Notes under the pieces: model-generated
The model's database searches: none
What the model saw: only the letters and a program-made list of their open reading frames with translations
Told to the model about the DNA's origin: nothing
Made by a program: the position numbers and the translations under genes
Shown here: positions 1 through 8,569 of the stretch, one piece after another
How the letters are laid out: each line of letters begins with the position of its first letter
Numbering within the stretch: the stretch's first letter is position 1
From: Enterobacter sp. Bisph1
GTDB lineage: Bacteria; Pseudomonadota; Gammaproteobacteria; Enterobacterales; Enterobacteriaceae
Reading direction: 5' to 3'
Length of the DNA: 64,000 bases
Assembly: GCF_000814905.1 (NCBI RefSeq)
Contig: NZ_JXAG01000049.1
Coordinates: 1-64,000 of the forward strand

Positions 1-55
1 AGCCCGTACTTTCGTACAGGCTCTTCTCTTAAATGATGGCGGTGAGGGGGGGATT
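1..55. repeat. Direct repeat copy 1: tRNA-Ser 3' end plus terminator
   Basis: These 55 bases are identical to 184-238. The unit holds the last 19 bases of the minus-strand tRNA-Ser gene (37-55 here, 220-238 in the intact gene) and the downstream terminator hairpin. After base 55 the two copies diverge, so only the 3' part of the tRNA is duplicated. A repeat of a tRNA 3' end is the usual footprint of site-specific integration, but a local tandem duplication would look the same. Confidence 0.85.
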
Positions 56-178
56 GACTCGCTCCGCTCGCCCTGCGGGCAGCCCACTCACTGCGTGTGT
101 GGTCTGTCCAACTGGCTGCGCCAGTTGTCGAACCCCGGTCGGGGCTTCTCATCCCCCCCGATAAGTGCGATATAAACG

Positions 179-208
179 AAAAAAGCCCGTACTTTCGTAC
201 AGGCTCTT
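179..208 (-). terminator. Rho-independent terminator of tRNA-Ser
   Basis: Read on the minus strand, a 9 bp stem (AGCCTGTAC / GTACGGGCT, one G-T pair) closes a GAAA tetraloop and is followed by a run of T. It lies a few bases after the tRNA 3' end. The same hairpin is repeated at 1-24. Confidence 0.8.
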
Positions 209-238
209 CTCTTAAATGATGGCGGTGAGGGGGGGATT
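184..238. repeat. Direct repeat copy 2 (overlaps intact tRNA-Ser)
   Basis: Identical to 1-55 over 55 bases. It spans the 3' end of the intact tRNA-Ser gene and its terminator. The offset between the copies is 183 bases, too short to hold an intact mobile element. Confidence 0.85.
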
Positions 239-307
239 CGAACCCCCGATACGTTGCCGTATACACACTTTCCAGGCGTGCTCCTTCAGCCACTCGGACA
301 CCTCACC
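220..307 (-). tRNA. serX: tRNA-Ser (anticodon GGA)
   Basis: An 88 nt class II tRNA with a long variable arm. The acceptor stem GGTGAGG pairs with CCTCACC, followed by the discriminator G and an encoded CCA end (complement at 220-222). The TTCGAAT T-loop is present and the anticodon GGA lies at 271-273 (minus strand), which reads UCC/UCU serine codons. Sequence and position before ghrA match E. coli serX. Confidence 0.96.
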
Positions 308-568
308 ACATTGTCTTCCCGCTACTGGCGGGACGGGCGCTAATGTAGGGAAAACAGGGAACGCCGTCAATGCCCTTTTTCAATAAATCAGCGCGTTTAG
401 ACAAACTTCAAACAACCTGCTTCTTAAACGTTCTGAAAACGCTTTATTTCTCGTCGCGGTACTTTCTGCCCGTGGCGCAGATGAAATTTGTTATGCTGAA
501 CGCCTACGAAAAATTCACAGATGTTCCGGTAAATAACCGGAAAGCTCACCCCCGCTTTTGGAGTTGAT

Positions 569-1507
569 ATGGACATTATCTTTTATCACCCCTCATTTGA
601 TCATAACGAATGGATTAACGCCTTACGTCAGGCGCTGCCGCAGGCCCGCATCCGTGTATGGACCGCGGGTGATAATGCCCACGCTGACTATGCGCTGGTG
701 TGGCATCCGCCGGTTGAGATGCTGGCAGGCCGCAAGCTAAAAGGCGTGTTTGCCTTAGGCGCAGGCGTTGATTCGATCCTTAGCCAGCTGCAGGCGCATC
801 CGCATATGTTGCCTGAGTCGGTTCCCCTGTACCGCCTGGAAGATACCGGAATGGGTCAACAAATGCAGGAGTACGCGGTGAGCCAGGTGCTGCACTGGTT
901 TAGACGCTTCGATGATTATCAAGCGTTAAAACTGCAGGCGAAATGGCAACCGCTGGAGGAGTACGAACGTGAAGACTTTACTATCGGTATTCTCGGCGCG
1001 GGCGTGCTCGGCGGGAAAGTGGCTGAAAGCCTGCTCGCATGGGGTTTCCCGCTGCGCTGCTGGAGCCGCAGCCGTAAAAATCTGCCCGGCGTCACCAGTT
1101 ATGCCGGTAATGAAGAGCTCAGCGAATTTCTTCATGGTACGCGCGTCCTGATTAATCTGTTGCCGTATACCCCGCAAACCGTGGGTATTATTAATATCGC
1201 ATTGCTCAGCCAGCTCGCTGATAACAGCTACCTGATAAACCTTGCGCGCGGGGTGCATGTTGTTGAGAGCGATCTTCTCGCGGCGCTGGATCAAGGTAAG
1301 TTAAAAGCCGCGATGCTCGATGTCTTTAGCCAGGAACCGTTACCTGCGCAAAGCCCGCTTTGGGCGCATCCGCGCGTAGCGATGACCCCGCATATGGCGG
1401 CCACGACGCGTCGCAGCGAAGCTGTCGCATTTATTGCGCAGGCACTCCAGCGGCTGGAGCGGGGCGAAGCGGTTAGCGGGCTCGTAGACAGAACGCGCGG
1501 CTACTGA
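569..1507 (+). CDS. ghrA: Glyoxylate/hydroxypyruvate reductase A
   Basis: A 312-residue cytoplasmic D-2-hydroxyacid dehydrogenase that reduces glyoxylate to glycolate and hydroxypyruvate to glycerate with NADPH. The Rossmann motif GxGxxG is at residues 143-148. The family catalytic triad is visible as Arg227 (LARG), Glu256 (QEP) and His275 (TPH). Length and order equal E. coli GhrA (ycdW). It stands alone, 79 bp before ycdX. An ATG with an upstream GGAG supports this start. Confidence 0.96.
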   Translation: MDIIFYHPSFDHNEWINALRQALPQARIRVWTAGDNAHADYALVWHPPVEMLAGRKLKGVFALGAGVDSILSQLQAHPHMLPESVPLYRLEDTGMGQQMQEYAVSQVLHWFRRFDDYQALKLQAKWQPLEEYEREDFTIGILGAGVLGGKVAESLLAWGFPLRCWSRSRKNLPGVTSYAGNEELSEFLHGTRVLINLLPYTPQTVGIINIALLSQLADNSYLINLARGVHVVESDLLAALDQGKLKAAMLDVFSQEPLPAQSPLWAHPRVAMTPHMAATTRRSEAVAFIAQALQRLERGEAVSGLVDRTRGY

Positions 1508-1540
1508 CGACGCCAGCATCCGTCGTCTGTCATTAAAAAT

Positions 1541-1561
1541 GACAATGATAACTGCTATCAT
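1541..1561. promoter_or_regulatory. Candidate Fur box before ycdX
   Basis: The stretch starting GACAATGATAA at 1541 agrees with the 19-base Fur consensus at 14 positions by hand count. It contains the inverted repeat ATGATA-N5-TATCAT (1545-1561). It lies 26-46 bp before the ycdX start, where a bound repressor would block a promoter. That Fur binds here is inference from the match alone. Confidence 0.4.
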
Positions 1562-1586
1562 GCCGTAATAACTACAGGAGTGAGTC

Positions 1587-2324
1587 ATGTATCCCGTTGA
1601 CCTGCATATGCATACCGTCGCCAGCACCCACGCTTACAGTACGCTTCACGACTATATTGCCGAGGCAAAACGCAAAGGAATCAAACTGTTTGCTATTACC
1701 GATCACGGGCCGGATATGGCCGATGCGCCGCACTACTGGCACTTCGTGAATATGCGCATTTGGCCTCGACTGGTCGATGGCGTCGGCATTTTGCGCGGTA
1801 TCGAAGCGAATATTAAAAATACCGCCGGTGAAATTGACTGCACCGGCCCGATGCTGACCTCGTTAGATTTTATTATTGCCGGTTTTCACGAACCGGTCTT
1901 TCCTCCGCAGGACAAAGATACCCATACGCAGGCGATGATTGTCACCATCGCCAGCGGCAATGTCCATATGATTAGCCATCCCGGTAACCCTAAATTCGAA
2001 ATTGATATTCCGGCGGTCGCCGCCGCGGCCGCTAAATATGGCGTCGCGCTGGAGATTAATAATTCGTCGTTTATTCATTCGCGTCAGGGCAGCGAGGCGA
2101 ATTGTCGCGCTGTTGCCGCCGCGGTACGCGACGCTGGCGGCTGGGTTGCGTTAGGCTCAGACTCGCATACCGCTTTTTCATTAGGCGATTTTAGCGAATG
2201 CCGCAAGGTGCTGGATGATGTCAATTTTCCGGAAGATCGCATCCTGAATGTTTCACCCCGCCGGCTGCTGGATTTCCTCGAATCTCGCGGTATGCCGCCA
2301 ATCGCTGAATTTGCTGAACTTTAA
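1587..2324 (+). CDS. ycdX: PHP-family zinc phosphatase YcdX
   Basis: A 245-residue protein of the polymerase and histidinol phosphatase (PHP) family, which binds a trinuclear metal site. The metal ligands are visible: the opening H7-x-H9, TDH ending at His40, a histidine in ISHPGN, and the late GSDSH motif. E. coli YcdX is a Zn phosphatase linked to swarming. The physiological substrate is not certain. It is followed 18 bp later by ycdY, its presumed chaperone, so the two are likely one transcript. Confidence 0.93.
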   Translation: MYPVDLHMHTVASTHAYSTLHDYIAEAKRKGIKLFAITDHGPDMADAPHYWHFVNMRIWPRLVDGVGILRGIEANIKNTAGEIDCTGPMLTSLDFIIAGFHEPVFPPQDKDTHTQAMIVTIASGNVHMISHPGNPKFEIDIPAVAAAAAKYGVALEINNSSFIHSRQGSEANCRAVAAAVRDAGGWVALGSDSHTAFSLGDFSECRKVLDDVNFPEDRILNVSPRRLLDFLESRGMPPIAEFAEL

Positions 2325-2342
2325 TACTGACTGGAATCACTG

Positions 2343-2900
2343 ATGAACGAATTTTCAATCCTCTGCCGTGTACTGGGCTCACTGTTTTATCGCCAGCCGC
2401 AAGATCCTCTGCTGGTACCGCTCTACACGTTGATACGTGAGGGGAAACTGGCAGAGAGCTGGCCGCTGGAACAGGATGAACTGCTGGAGCGCTTGCAGAA
2501 AAATTGCGATGCGCAGACGCTGGCTGCTGATTACAACGCCCTGTTTGTCGGTGATGAGTGCCGCGTAGCGCCTTATCGCAGTGCCTGGGTTGAAGGGGCG
2601 ACGGAAGCGGAAGTTCGTGCATTTTTATCCAGTCGCGGGATGCCGTTGACCGATGCGCCAGCCGATCATATCGGCACGCTGTTGCTGGCGGCGTCATGGT
2701 TAGAAGACCAATCCGCAGAAGATGAAAGCGAGGCGCTGGAAATCCTGTTTGCCGATTATCTGCTGCCCTGGTGCGGGACGTTCTTTGGCAAAGTTGAAGC
2801 ACATGCGACGACGCCGTTCTGGCGCACGCTGGCACCGCTGTCGCGCGATGCGATTGCCGCTATGTGGGATGAACTGCAGGAAGACGCTGACGAGCAATAG
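2343..2900 (+). CDS. ycdY: TorD/DmsD-like chaperone YcdY
   Basis: A 185-residue, largely helical cytoplasmic protein of the TorD redox-enzyme chaperone family. No transmembrane segment or signal peptide is seen. In E. coli the family member YcdY associates with YcdX and aids its metal loading. Immediate placement after ycdX (18 bp gap) fits that pairing. Length matches the E. coli protein. Confidence 0.9.
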   Translation: MNEFSILCRVLGSLFYRQPQDPLLVPLYTLIREGKLAESWPLEQDELLERLQKNCDAQTLAADYNALFVGDECRVAPYRSAWVEGATEAEVRAFLSSRGMPLTDAPADHIGTLLLAASWLEDQSAEDESEALEILFADYLLPWCGTFFGKVEAHATTPFWRTLAPLSRDAIAAMWDELQEDADEQ

Positions 2901-2915
2901 TGATTTGAATCACAT
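2898..2915. promoter_or_regulatory. CRP/FNR-type palindrome before ycdZ
   Basis: The perfect palindrome GTGATTTGAATCAC (2900-2913) fits the CRP form GTGA-N6-TCAC and, apart from the outer bases, the FNR form TTGAT-N4-ATCAA. It begins at the ycdY stop codon and lies about 85 bp before ycdZ, so it most likely serves ycdZ. Which regulator prefers it cannot be told from sequence. Confidence 0.55.
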
Positions 2916-2999
2916 TTAAAATGCAACGATGATTATTGCGTTTCAAATAGTATGCTGATGATCACATAACCGTAGCGCGCATCTGCTAAGATGCGCGCC

Positions 3000-3482
3000 A
3001 TGAACACGCTTATCGCTATCGCAATCACGACGGGCATTCTCTCGGGTATCTGGGGCTGGGTGGCTGTCTCTCTCGGTTTATTGGGCTGGGCGGGCTTCCT
3101 TGGATGCACCGCTTATTTTGCCTGCCCGCAGGGCGGCCTGAAAGGGCTGCTGATTTCAGCCTGCACGGTGCTGAGCGGCGTTGCCTGGGCACAGGTCATT
3201 ATTCACGGTTCCGCACTGGCTCCGCATCTGGATATTATCGGCTATCTGCTGACCGGCGGCGTAGCGTTTTTAATGTGCCTGCAGGCCAAAAATCTGCTGC
3301 TCTCTTTCGTGCCGGGGACCTTTATTGGCGCTTGTGCGACCTTTGCCGGGCAGGGTGACTGGCGACTGGTGTTGCCGTCGCTGGTGGTGGGATTGTTGTT
3401 TGGCTATGCCATGAAAAACAGCGGGCTGTGGCTGGCTTCGCGCCGCCCACAGCCGCTGATGAAAGAGCAGGAAAAAGCGTGA
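3000..3482 (+). CDS. ycdZ: DUF1097 inner-membrane protein YcdZ
   Basis: A 160-residue polytopic membrane protein with about five hydrophobic segments and a short charged C-terminal tail. It matches E. coli YcdZ (DUF1097) along its length. Its function is not established. The ATG at 3000 (MNTLIAIAI) is chosen over the upstream in-frame ATG at 2991 because family members start at this point. It ends 21 bp from the convergent csgG. Confidence 0.9.
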   Translation: MNTLIAIAITTGILSGIWGWVAVSLGLLGWAGFLGCTAYFACPQGGLKGLLISACTVLSGVAWAQVIIHGSALAPHLDIIGYLLTGGVAFLMCLQAKNLLLSFVPGTFIGACATFAGQGDWRLVLPSLVVGLLFGYAMKNSGLWLASRRPQPLMKEQEKA

Positions 3483-3503
3483 CCTGACGTCACGCGTCAC
3501 TTT

Positions 3504-4337
3504 TTACGACTCCGGCGGTACGGCCATGGTGCGGTATTTGGCCAGCACCGGATTATTACGATCCGTACCGTTTTGCAAATCCCATAATCCCCTGTCGATG
3601 CCATCGTTAATCAGCAGAATTACGCCGGTTTCAATCGCCGACATCAGGCATAGCATGACGGGTTCATTGACGGTATAGCCAATTTCGCCTTCCAGCAGCC
3701 GCTGATAATCAATAAAGCGAAACACGCCCGCCTGAACTTCATAAGAGAGAATGGTTTTGCTGGTATTGACCGATGAGAGGATCTCCCCCGTCGACACATT
3801 AATAACGCGCAGATTTACCGCTATCTGATCCAGCTGATATTGCGTATCGGCGCCAATACCGAAGTAGCGTGCGCCAACGCCGCCCGATTTTACGTTGCTC
3901 TCATAACCAATGATGGAGCCTTCCACCATAATATTCGCTGCGGTGAGGGAAGGCAGCGGAACGCGGTTATTAATCGCCACCGTGCCGTTTTCTTGCGCGG
4001 CACGAATGATTTTTCGTTCATTTAATAAATTCTGCAAACCCTGGCGCTCCAGCGGCACAAACCAGCGGGAATCTTTCAGCGCCGTGACGAGCATTGCGGT
4101 CGCGCTTTGCGGCACGGCGGTAGAAAAGTTACTTGCCGGGTAGGGCTTAAATTGACCGGTTTCGTCCTGAATATTATATACCGAGACATATATTTTCCCG
4201 GTTGGCAACGGTAGCTGTGTGAGATCCTGATAACTTTGCGCTCGCGGCAGCAGCGTTGGTTTAGCAGCTTGTCTCGGCGGCGCAGTCAGGCAACCGCTTA
4301 ATAAACACACGGCGAATAAAATAAAGAGGCGCGACAT
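3504..4337 (-). CDS. csgG: Curli secretion channel lipoprotein CsgG
   Basis: A 277-residue outer-membrane lipoprotein that forms the nonameric pore exporting CsgA and CsgB. The signal peptide ends in the lipobox LSGC with Cys16 as the lipidated residue. The C-terminal two thirds are almost identical to E. coli CsgG. The start at 4337 (MSRLFIL) gives the family length; an in-frame extension of 34 codons to 4439 lacks a signal-peptide character. Last gene of csgDEFG. Confidence 0.96.
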   Translation of the reverse strand: MSRLFILFAVCLLSGCLTAPPRQAAKPTLLPRAQSYQDLTQLPLPTGKIYVSVYNIQDETGQFKPYPASNFSTAVPQSATAMLVTALKDSRWFVPLERQGLQNLLNERKIIRAAQENGTVAINNRVPLPSLTAANIMVEGSIIGYESNVKSGGVGARYFGIGADTQYQLDQIAVNLRVINVSTGEILSSVNTSKTILSYEVQAGVFRFIDYQRLLEGEIGYTVNEPVMLCLMSAIETGVILLINDGIDRGLWDLQNGTDRNNPVLAKYRTMAVPPES

Positions 4338-4362
4338 AATCGTTATCCTGTTAAACGGTGGT

Positions 4363-4776
4363 TTAAAAATTGGTTGAACCGCTTTGTAATCCTGAAACCT
4401 GGATGGTTGACGTTCTACCGGTTTTGCGGTCGGTGACATTTAATTGCAGCTGCCCGTCTTTATTTGAAATATCGACAATAAAGTCACTGGTTACCATGCG
4501 TCCTGGTTTCCCGGTATTTATATTGGTCAGCAGCCCGCCTAAAATTTGCGATTGTATGGCCTGGGTAAAATTATCCAGCGCCGAGGGGGTTTCAGGAGCG
4601 TAATCGTTATAACTCGGGTCTTTATAGGAGTTCTGTGCCTGCGCGCTATTTAATAGAAATGCACCATTATTCGGGTTACCGCCGAAATTAGGATTACGAA
4701 ACTGGAAAGTCATGTTTCCCGCAAAGCTCGCAGGGGCAATAATCAACAGCGCAACCAGGGTATATACGCTACGCAT
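4363..4776 (-). CDS. csgF: Curli assembly factor CsgF
   Basis: A 137-residue secreted protein with a signal peptide ending near residue 19 (ASFAG). CsgF plugs the outer face of the CsgG pore and links it to the CsgB nucleator on the cell surface. The mature N-terminus ([14 protein letters not shown]) is the CsgG-contact segment known from the family. It lies between csgE and csgG in the csgDEFG operon. Confidence 0.95.
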   Translation of the reverse strand: MRSVYTLVALLIIAPASFAGNMTFQFRNPNFGGNPNNGAFLLNSAQAQNSYKDPSYNDYAPETPSALDNFTQAIQSQILGGLLTNINTGKPGRMVTSDFIVDISNKDGQLQLNVTDRKTGRTSTIQVSGLQSGSTNF

Positions 4777-4801
4777 AATAGTCTCCGGAATTTAACGTTT
4801 T

Positions 4802-5191
4802 TTAGAATTCGTCACTTGCCAAATCACCGACACTCAGCAACGCTTGATTTATTTGCAGGTGATCGAGCGCTTGCTGGGTTTGCGCCAGCGCGAGTTCAAC
4901 ATTTTTCTCAAAGTCACGATGCGTCGGGAAAAGAAAGGTCTGGTAAACGACGGTCTGATTTACGGATATCGTTATCCAGCTTCCCCAACGAGCGCTTGGC
5001 CGTTCATTTATGGTTAAATTCCCTTTCCAGCTACTTTCCCACTTATCACTGAAGGCACGATAGAATACGTGGCCTACAGACGAGACGGTGTGATCGGTTA
5101 AAAGCCCCGGTACTTCGACTTCCACAGCCGACACATTAAAGCAGGCGAGCAGCAAAGAGGCTGCCGCCAGATTACACCAGCAGCGTTTCAT
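4802..5191 (-). CDS. csgE: Curli specificity adaptor CsgE
   Basis: A 129-residue periplasmic protein with a signal peptide of about 22 residues. CsgE caps the periplasmic side of CsgG and directs curli subunits into the channel. The body matches E. coli CsgE. It starts 4 bp after the csgD stop, so the two are probably translated together. Confidence 0.95.
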   Translation of the reverse strand: MKRCWCNLAAASLLLACFNVSAVEVEVPGLLTDHTVSSVGHVFYRAFSDKWESSWKGNLTINERPSARWGSWITISVNQTVVYQTFLFPTHRDFEKNVELALAQTQQALDHLQINQALLSVGDLASDEF

Positions 5192-5195
5192 AATA

Positions 5196-5846
5196 TTAAC
5201 GCCTGAGATTATCGTTGGCCCACGAGACGGCCTGGGTACGGTTTTTAACCGCTATCTTCCTGAAAAGATTATAAAGATGGGTTTTGACCGTGTTTTCGCT
5301 AATAAACAACGAACGGGCGATTTCATTATTTGACGCGCCCACGCGCAGTTTATTAAGGATCTCTTTTTCGCGATGAGTAAGCAGTGCCGATTCAGTACTG
5401 TAGAAGCGGTAGTTGCCGGCATGGCTAATCAGATAGCTCGCCAGCTTCTGCGAGAAATAGTACTCCCCACGTTGCACCCCTTTTAACCCCTCAACCAGCT
5501 GATTTCTGTCCTCAGAGATGTAGAATACGCCGGTAATATTCGGCCAGTTCTCGATCTCCTGGAATGGATAGTCCGCGGGGGTATTCATTAGTAAAAGCTT
5601 AAGCTCCGCATTTTTCTGCGACAATATATTCTGCCACTGCTGAATAAGCTTTTTATCGGCATCCATCATATCGAATAAAACAATACTCAGTGCCGGTACG
5701 TCATCGAGAGGTCGTTGAATATTTTGCAGTTTTCCTGGCAACGCCAGCGTAAATTTTAAGTGCTGCAAAAGTGCCGTTGCCTGTAATGATGGTTTTGTGA
5801 TTAACAATAGCATTGAAATAGATGAACTTTGGACTTCATAAAACAT
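5196..5846 (-). CDS. csgD: LuxR-family curli master regulator CsgD
   Basis: A 216-residue transcription factor that activates csgBAC and, in relatives, cellulose synthesis through a diguanylate cyclase. The N-terminal part (to about residue 130) is a degenerate receiver domain. The C-terminal 65 residues form a LuxR helix-turn-helix ([27 protein letters not shown]). The ATG at 5846 gives exactly the E. coli length. The long intergenic region upstream is typical of its heavily regulated promoter. Confidence 0.96.
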   Translation of the reverse strand: MFYEVQSSSISMLLLITKPSLQATALLQHLKFTLALPGKLQNIQRPLDDVPALSIVLFDMMDADKKLIQQWQNILSQKNAELKLLLMNTPADYPFQEIENWPNITGVFYISEDRNQLVEGLKGVQRGEYYFSQKLASYLISHAGNYRFYSTESALLTHREKEILNKLRVGASNNEIARSLFISENTVKTHLYNLFRKIAVKNRTQAVSWANDNLRR

Positions 5847-6433
5847 GATGAAACCCCGTGTAATTGTTTTATATTCATCAATTTTACCCCCGGTAATTAA
5901 CCAGGGAAACTGGGATAGTGATGGATGCACTTTTCAGTGTTCAGGAATAAGTACTCAGCCCGGGTAAGGGAAAGTAATACAAAATAATGAGTGCAGCGGA
6001 TTTAATCTAACGCTTGCCAATCTTAAAGCAAGTGTTAATCATGTAACAAGATGTAAAATTAAATTTTAAAATGTTATTTTTGTGCCGAAGTAAGTAAATA
6101 TTCCTGGTGCAAAGAGGGCGTGCAATGCTAAGGGTAATCGTTTAAATAGTCATTACTTACAATGATATAGCGATATTTTGACTCAAGCTTAACATCACAA
6201 AATGGAGGGGTTAACAGCCTGCAGCGTTAAGTAAGGTTTAAAACCAGGCGGTAAGGAATTAAGAAAAATCATCTTTTGAAACGCTAATTAGAACCCTTAA
6301 AAAAGAGAGGCTTCATACTTTATAGTGATCCGTCTAATAAAAATCCTACTTGCTGGTGAGATATTTTATTTTTCTTCCAGACATACTCAATTCTGCAACG
6401 AGGTATTAACAATATAAATGTGGCGGTGACAGC
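5847..6433. promoter_or_regulatory. csgD/csgB divergent control region
   Basis: 587 bp of AT-rich DNA separate csgD and csgB, with no gene visible. By comparison with E. coli it should carry the csgD promoter, its long leader and sites for OmpR, IHF, RcsB and others, plus the csgBAC promoter. I could not place those sites base by base. One candidate CsgD site is listed separately. The spacer is shorter than I recall for E. coli (about 750 bp). Confidence 0.7.
6353..6363 (+). promoter_or_regulatory. Candidate CsgD binding site before csgB
   Basis: CTGGTGAGATA resembles the CsgD-bound element CGGGTGAGTTA reported for csgBA of E. coli (8 of 11 bases). It lies about 70 bp before the csgB start, like the known site. 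Weak match, so tentative. Confidence 0.35.
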
Positions 6434-6889
6434 ATGAAGAATAAAATAACCTTTATGGTGTTATCCATGCTGGTGATGCCGGGTATGGTTTTTGCGGCCG
6501 GTTATGACCTGGCAGACTCTGAATACAATCTGGCGGTAAATGAGTTGAGCCAGGTTCCTTATAATCAGTCAGCCCATATTGAACAGCATGGTCAGAGCAA
6601 TAATGCGCTGATAGATCAGCGCGGTTCGAAACTATTAGGCGTTATTTCTCAAAATGGTGGAAGCAACTCAGCGCATATTAATCAGTCCGGTAGCACAAAC
6701 TTTGCTTATATCGATCAAGCAGGTAGTGCGAATAGCGCGAGTATTAATCAGGACGCCTTTGGTAATAGCGCGGTCATTATTCAGAAAGGCTCGGGTAACC
6801 GGGCAGATATCACGCAGTATGGTACGCAAAAAACGGCAGTAGTGGTGCAACGACAGTCGCAGATGGCTATTCGCGTTATTCAACGTTGA
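6434..6889 (+). CDS. csgB: Minor curlin, fibre nucleator CsgB
   Basis: A 151-residue secreted amyloid protein, the same length as in E. coli. The signal peptide ends near residue 21 (MVFAAG). Five imperfect repeats of the form A-x-I-x-Q-x-G-x-x-N-x-A follow, for example AHIEQHGQSNNA and ASINQDAFGNSA. The last, positively charged repeat holds it to the cell. CsgB templates CsgA polymerisation. First gene of csgBAC, with GGTGA upstream of the ATG. Confidence 0.96.
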   Translation: MKNKITFMVLSMLVMPGMVFAAGYDLADSEYNLAVNELSQVPYNQSAHIEQHGQSNNALIDQRGSKLLGVISQNGGSNSAHINQSGSTNFAYIDQAGSANSASINQDAFGNSAVIIQKGSGNRADITQYGTQKTAVVVQRQSQMAIRVIQR

Positions 6890-6931
6890 AAACGACTGCG
6901 GCTTTAAATATCAATCCAATGGGGGTTTTCC

Positions 6932-7378
6932 ATGAAACTTTTAAAAGTGGCAGCATTCGCAGCGATCGTTGTTTCAGCCGGCGCATTTGCAGGCAGCATT
7001 CCGCAGTATGGCGGTGGTCATGGTGGCGGTAGCAACAATGGCCCGCATTCTGATATGAGCATTTATCAATATGGTACGGCTAACTCTGCGGTGGCTTTAC
7101 AAAGCGACGCACGTGAATCCGATCTGACCGTTCATCAGTCCGGCGTGTCAAACACCGCCGATGTTGGTCAAGGCGCTGATTCCAGTTCCATCGATCTGAC
7201 CCAGAACGGCGCTCTGAACAGTGCCACCATTGACCAGTGGAACGGCCACCACTCAGATATCTCCGTGAGCCAGTATGGTGTAAGCAACGGTGCCCTGGTT
7301 AACCAGACCGCTTCTTATTCAAACGTGACGGTTCAGCAAACTGGCTTTGGTAACCACGCAACAGCTAATCAGTACTGA
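6932..7378 (+). CDS. csgA: Major curlin subunit CsgA
   Basis: A 148-residue secreted protein that polymerises into curli amyloid fibres. The signal peptide is about 20 residues, followed by a Gly-rich N22-like segment that targets it to CsgG. Five S-x5-Q-x-G-x2-N-x-A-x3-Q repeats are visible, opening with SDMSIYQYGTANSA and closing with SNVTVQQTGFGNHA. It is three residues shorter than E. coli CsgA, mostly in the Gly-rich leader. A GGGGG ribosome site precedes the ATG. Confidence 0.97.
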   Translation: MKLLKVAAFAAIVVSAGAFAGSIPQYGGGHGGGSNNGPHSDMSIYQYGTANSAVALQSDARESDLTVHQSGVSNTADVGQGADSSSIDLTQNGALNSATIDQWNGHHSDISVSQYGVSNGALVNQTASYSNVTVQQTGFGNHATANQY

Positions 7379-7396
7379 TCTTCCGATCGGAAATAA

Positions 7397-7421
7397 ACAG
7401 GGCTGCGGCCCTGTTTTTTTT
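7397..7421 (+). terminator. csgA terminator/attenuator
   Basis: A 7 bp stem (ACAGGGC / GCCCTGT) around TGCG is followed by eight T. It lies 18 bp after the csgA stop and runs directly into the GGAGG ribosome site of csgC. It should stop most transcripts after csgA and let a minority reach csgC. Confidence 0.85.
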
Positions 7422-7430
7422 GGAGGCGCT

Positions 7431-7754
7431 ATGCACACTTTATTATTACTGGCGGCTTTATCCAGCCAGATAACCTTCAATACCACGCGCGACGGAGACA
7501 ACTATACCATTACGCCTGTGGTGCAGATCGTCGAAGATTGTGTCTGCGAGGTACAGGTGATCACCGAGCGCGAAGGCCAGTCGGGCGTGAGCCAGAGCCG
7601 ACAGCGTAATACCCTGGCGCTTGCCGCGAATAAAACCACCGAGATATCGCGTATCCGGCTAAACATTGCCGAAAATGATAACGTCAAAATCATGGTGACC
7701 GTCTCCGATGGCGAGTCGCTGCATCTTGTGCAGCAGTGGCAGCCGGAACGTTAA
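7431..7754 (+). CDS. csgC: Curli assembly inhibitor CsgC
   Basis: A 107-residue periplasmic immunoglobulin-like protein that blocks premature CsgA amyloid formation. The conserved C-x-C pair is at Cys37 and Cys39 (DCVCEV). The hydrophobic N-terminus MHTLLLLAALSS is the family's short signal. The ATG at 7431 follows GGAGG with good spacing; an in-frame codon at 7347 would start inside csgA. Third gene of csgBAC, behind an attenuating terminator. Confidence 0.94.
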   Translation: MHTLLLLAALSSQITFNTTRDGDNYTITPVVQIVEDCVCEVQVITEREGQSGVSQSRQRNTLALAANKTTEISRIRLNIAENDNVKIMVTVSDGESLHLVQQWQPER

Positions 7755-8003
7755 TTTTCAGTCCCGCCTGCACAACACATTCATCTCTTTTCTGCCCAGC
7801 CGCCGCATACAACATGCTGACCTGCTAAACCTTTTTTATTCTCCCGGCGGCAAGTTCTCGTTGGATAACGCCCTTACGGTGCATTATTGCGATCGCCGTC
7901 AATTCTGCGTCTAAAGATTCGTGTTGCCGTTAGGTATGTTGCTCACGCTGTTTGCGGGTACACTTAAGCCTGTTAAGGGTTATTGAACGGCCAGGGGAAG
8001 AGA

Positions 8004-8534
8004 ATGCAACCACGTATGCAAGTAGTGCAAGGGGATATCACCACGCTGGCGGTGGATGTTATTGTTAACGCAGCAAATCCCTCCCTGCTGGGCGGCGGCG
8101 GGGTAGATGGCGCGATTCATCGCGCTGCCGGACCAGCGTTGCTTGAAGCCTGTCGACAGGTTCGCCAACTGCAGGGCGAGTGCGCGCCAGGACATGCGGT
8201 GATTACGGCGGCGGGAAATTTACCGGCGAAGGCGGTTATCCATACGGTCGGACCGGTCTGGCGCGGCGGGGAAGAGAATGAGGCGCACCTGCTGGAGGAT
8301 GCCTATCGTAATAGCCTGCAGCTTGCCGAAGCGAACGGTTATACATCCATTGCTTTTCCGGCTATCAGTACCGGCGTCTACGGTTACCCTAAAGCTGCGG
8401 CGGCAGAGATTGCCGTTAATACCGTCGCCGCGCACCTGACGCGACGACCGCAGCTTCAGCAGGTCATTTTTGTCTGTTTTGACGAGGAAATGACCCACCT
8501 TTATCAGCGCTTGCTGACGCAACAAAGCGTATAA
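8004..8534 (+). CDS. ymdB: Macro-domain O-acetyl-ADP-ribose deacetylase YmdB
   Basis: A 176-residue single macro domain. The active-site stretch includes Asn25 and Asp35 within [16 protein letters not shown], and the second ligand loop STGVYGYP is intact. E. coli YmdB deacetylates O-acetyl-ADP-ribose and also inhibits RNase III. The start at 8004 follows AGGGGAAG with normal spacing; an in-frame ATG at 7983 is less well placed. In E. coli clsC follows, but here opgC on the other strand does. Confidence 0.94.
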   Translation: MQPRMQVVQGDITTLAVDVIVNAANPSLLGGGGVDGAIHRAAGPALLEACRQVRQLQGECAPGHAVITAAGNLPAKAVIHTVGPVWRGGEENEAHLLEDAYRNSLQLAEANGYTSIAFPAISTGVYGYPKAAAAEIAVNTVAAHLTRRPQLQQVIFVCFDEEMTHLYQRLLTQQSV

Positions 8535-8569
8535 GCGACGGCGGCTCTGGTCGTAGAGCCGTCAAAAAC

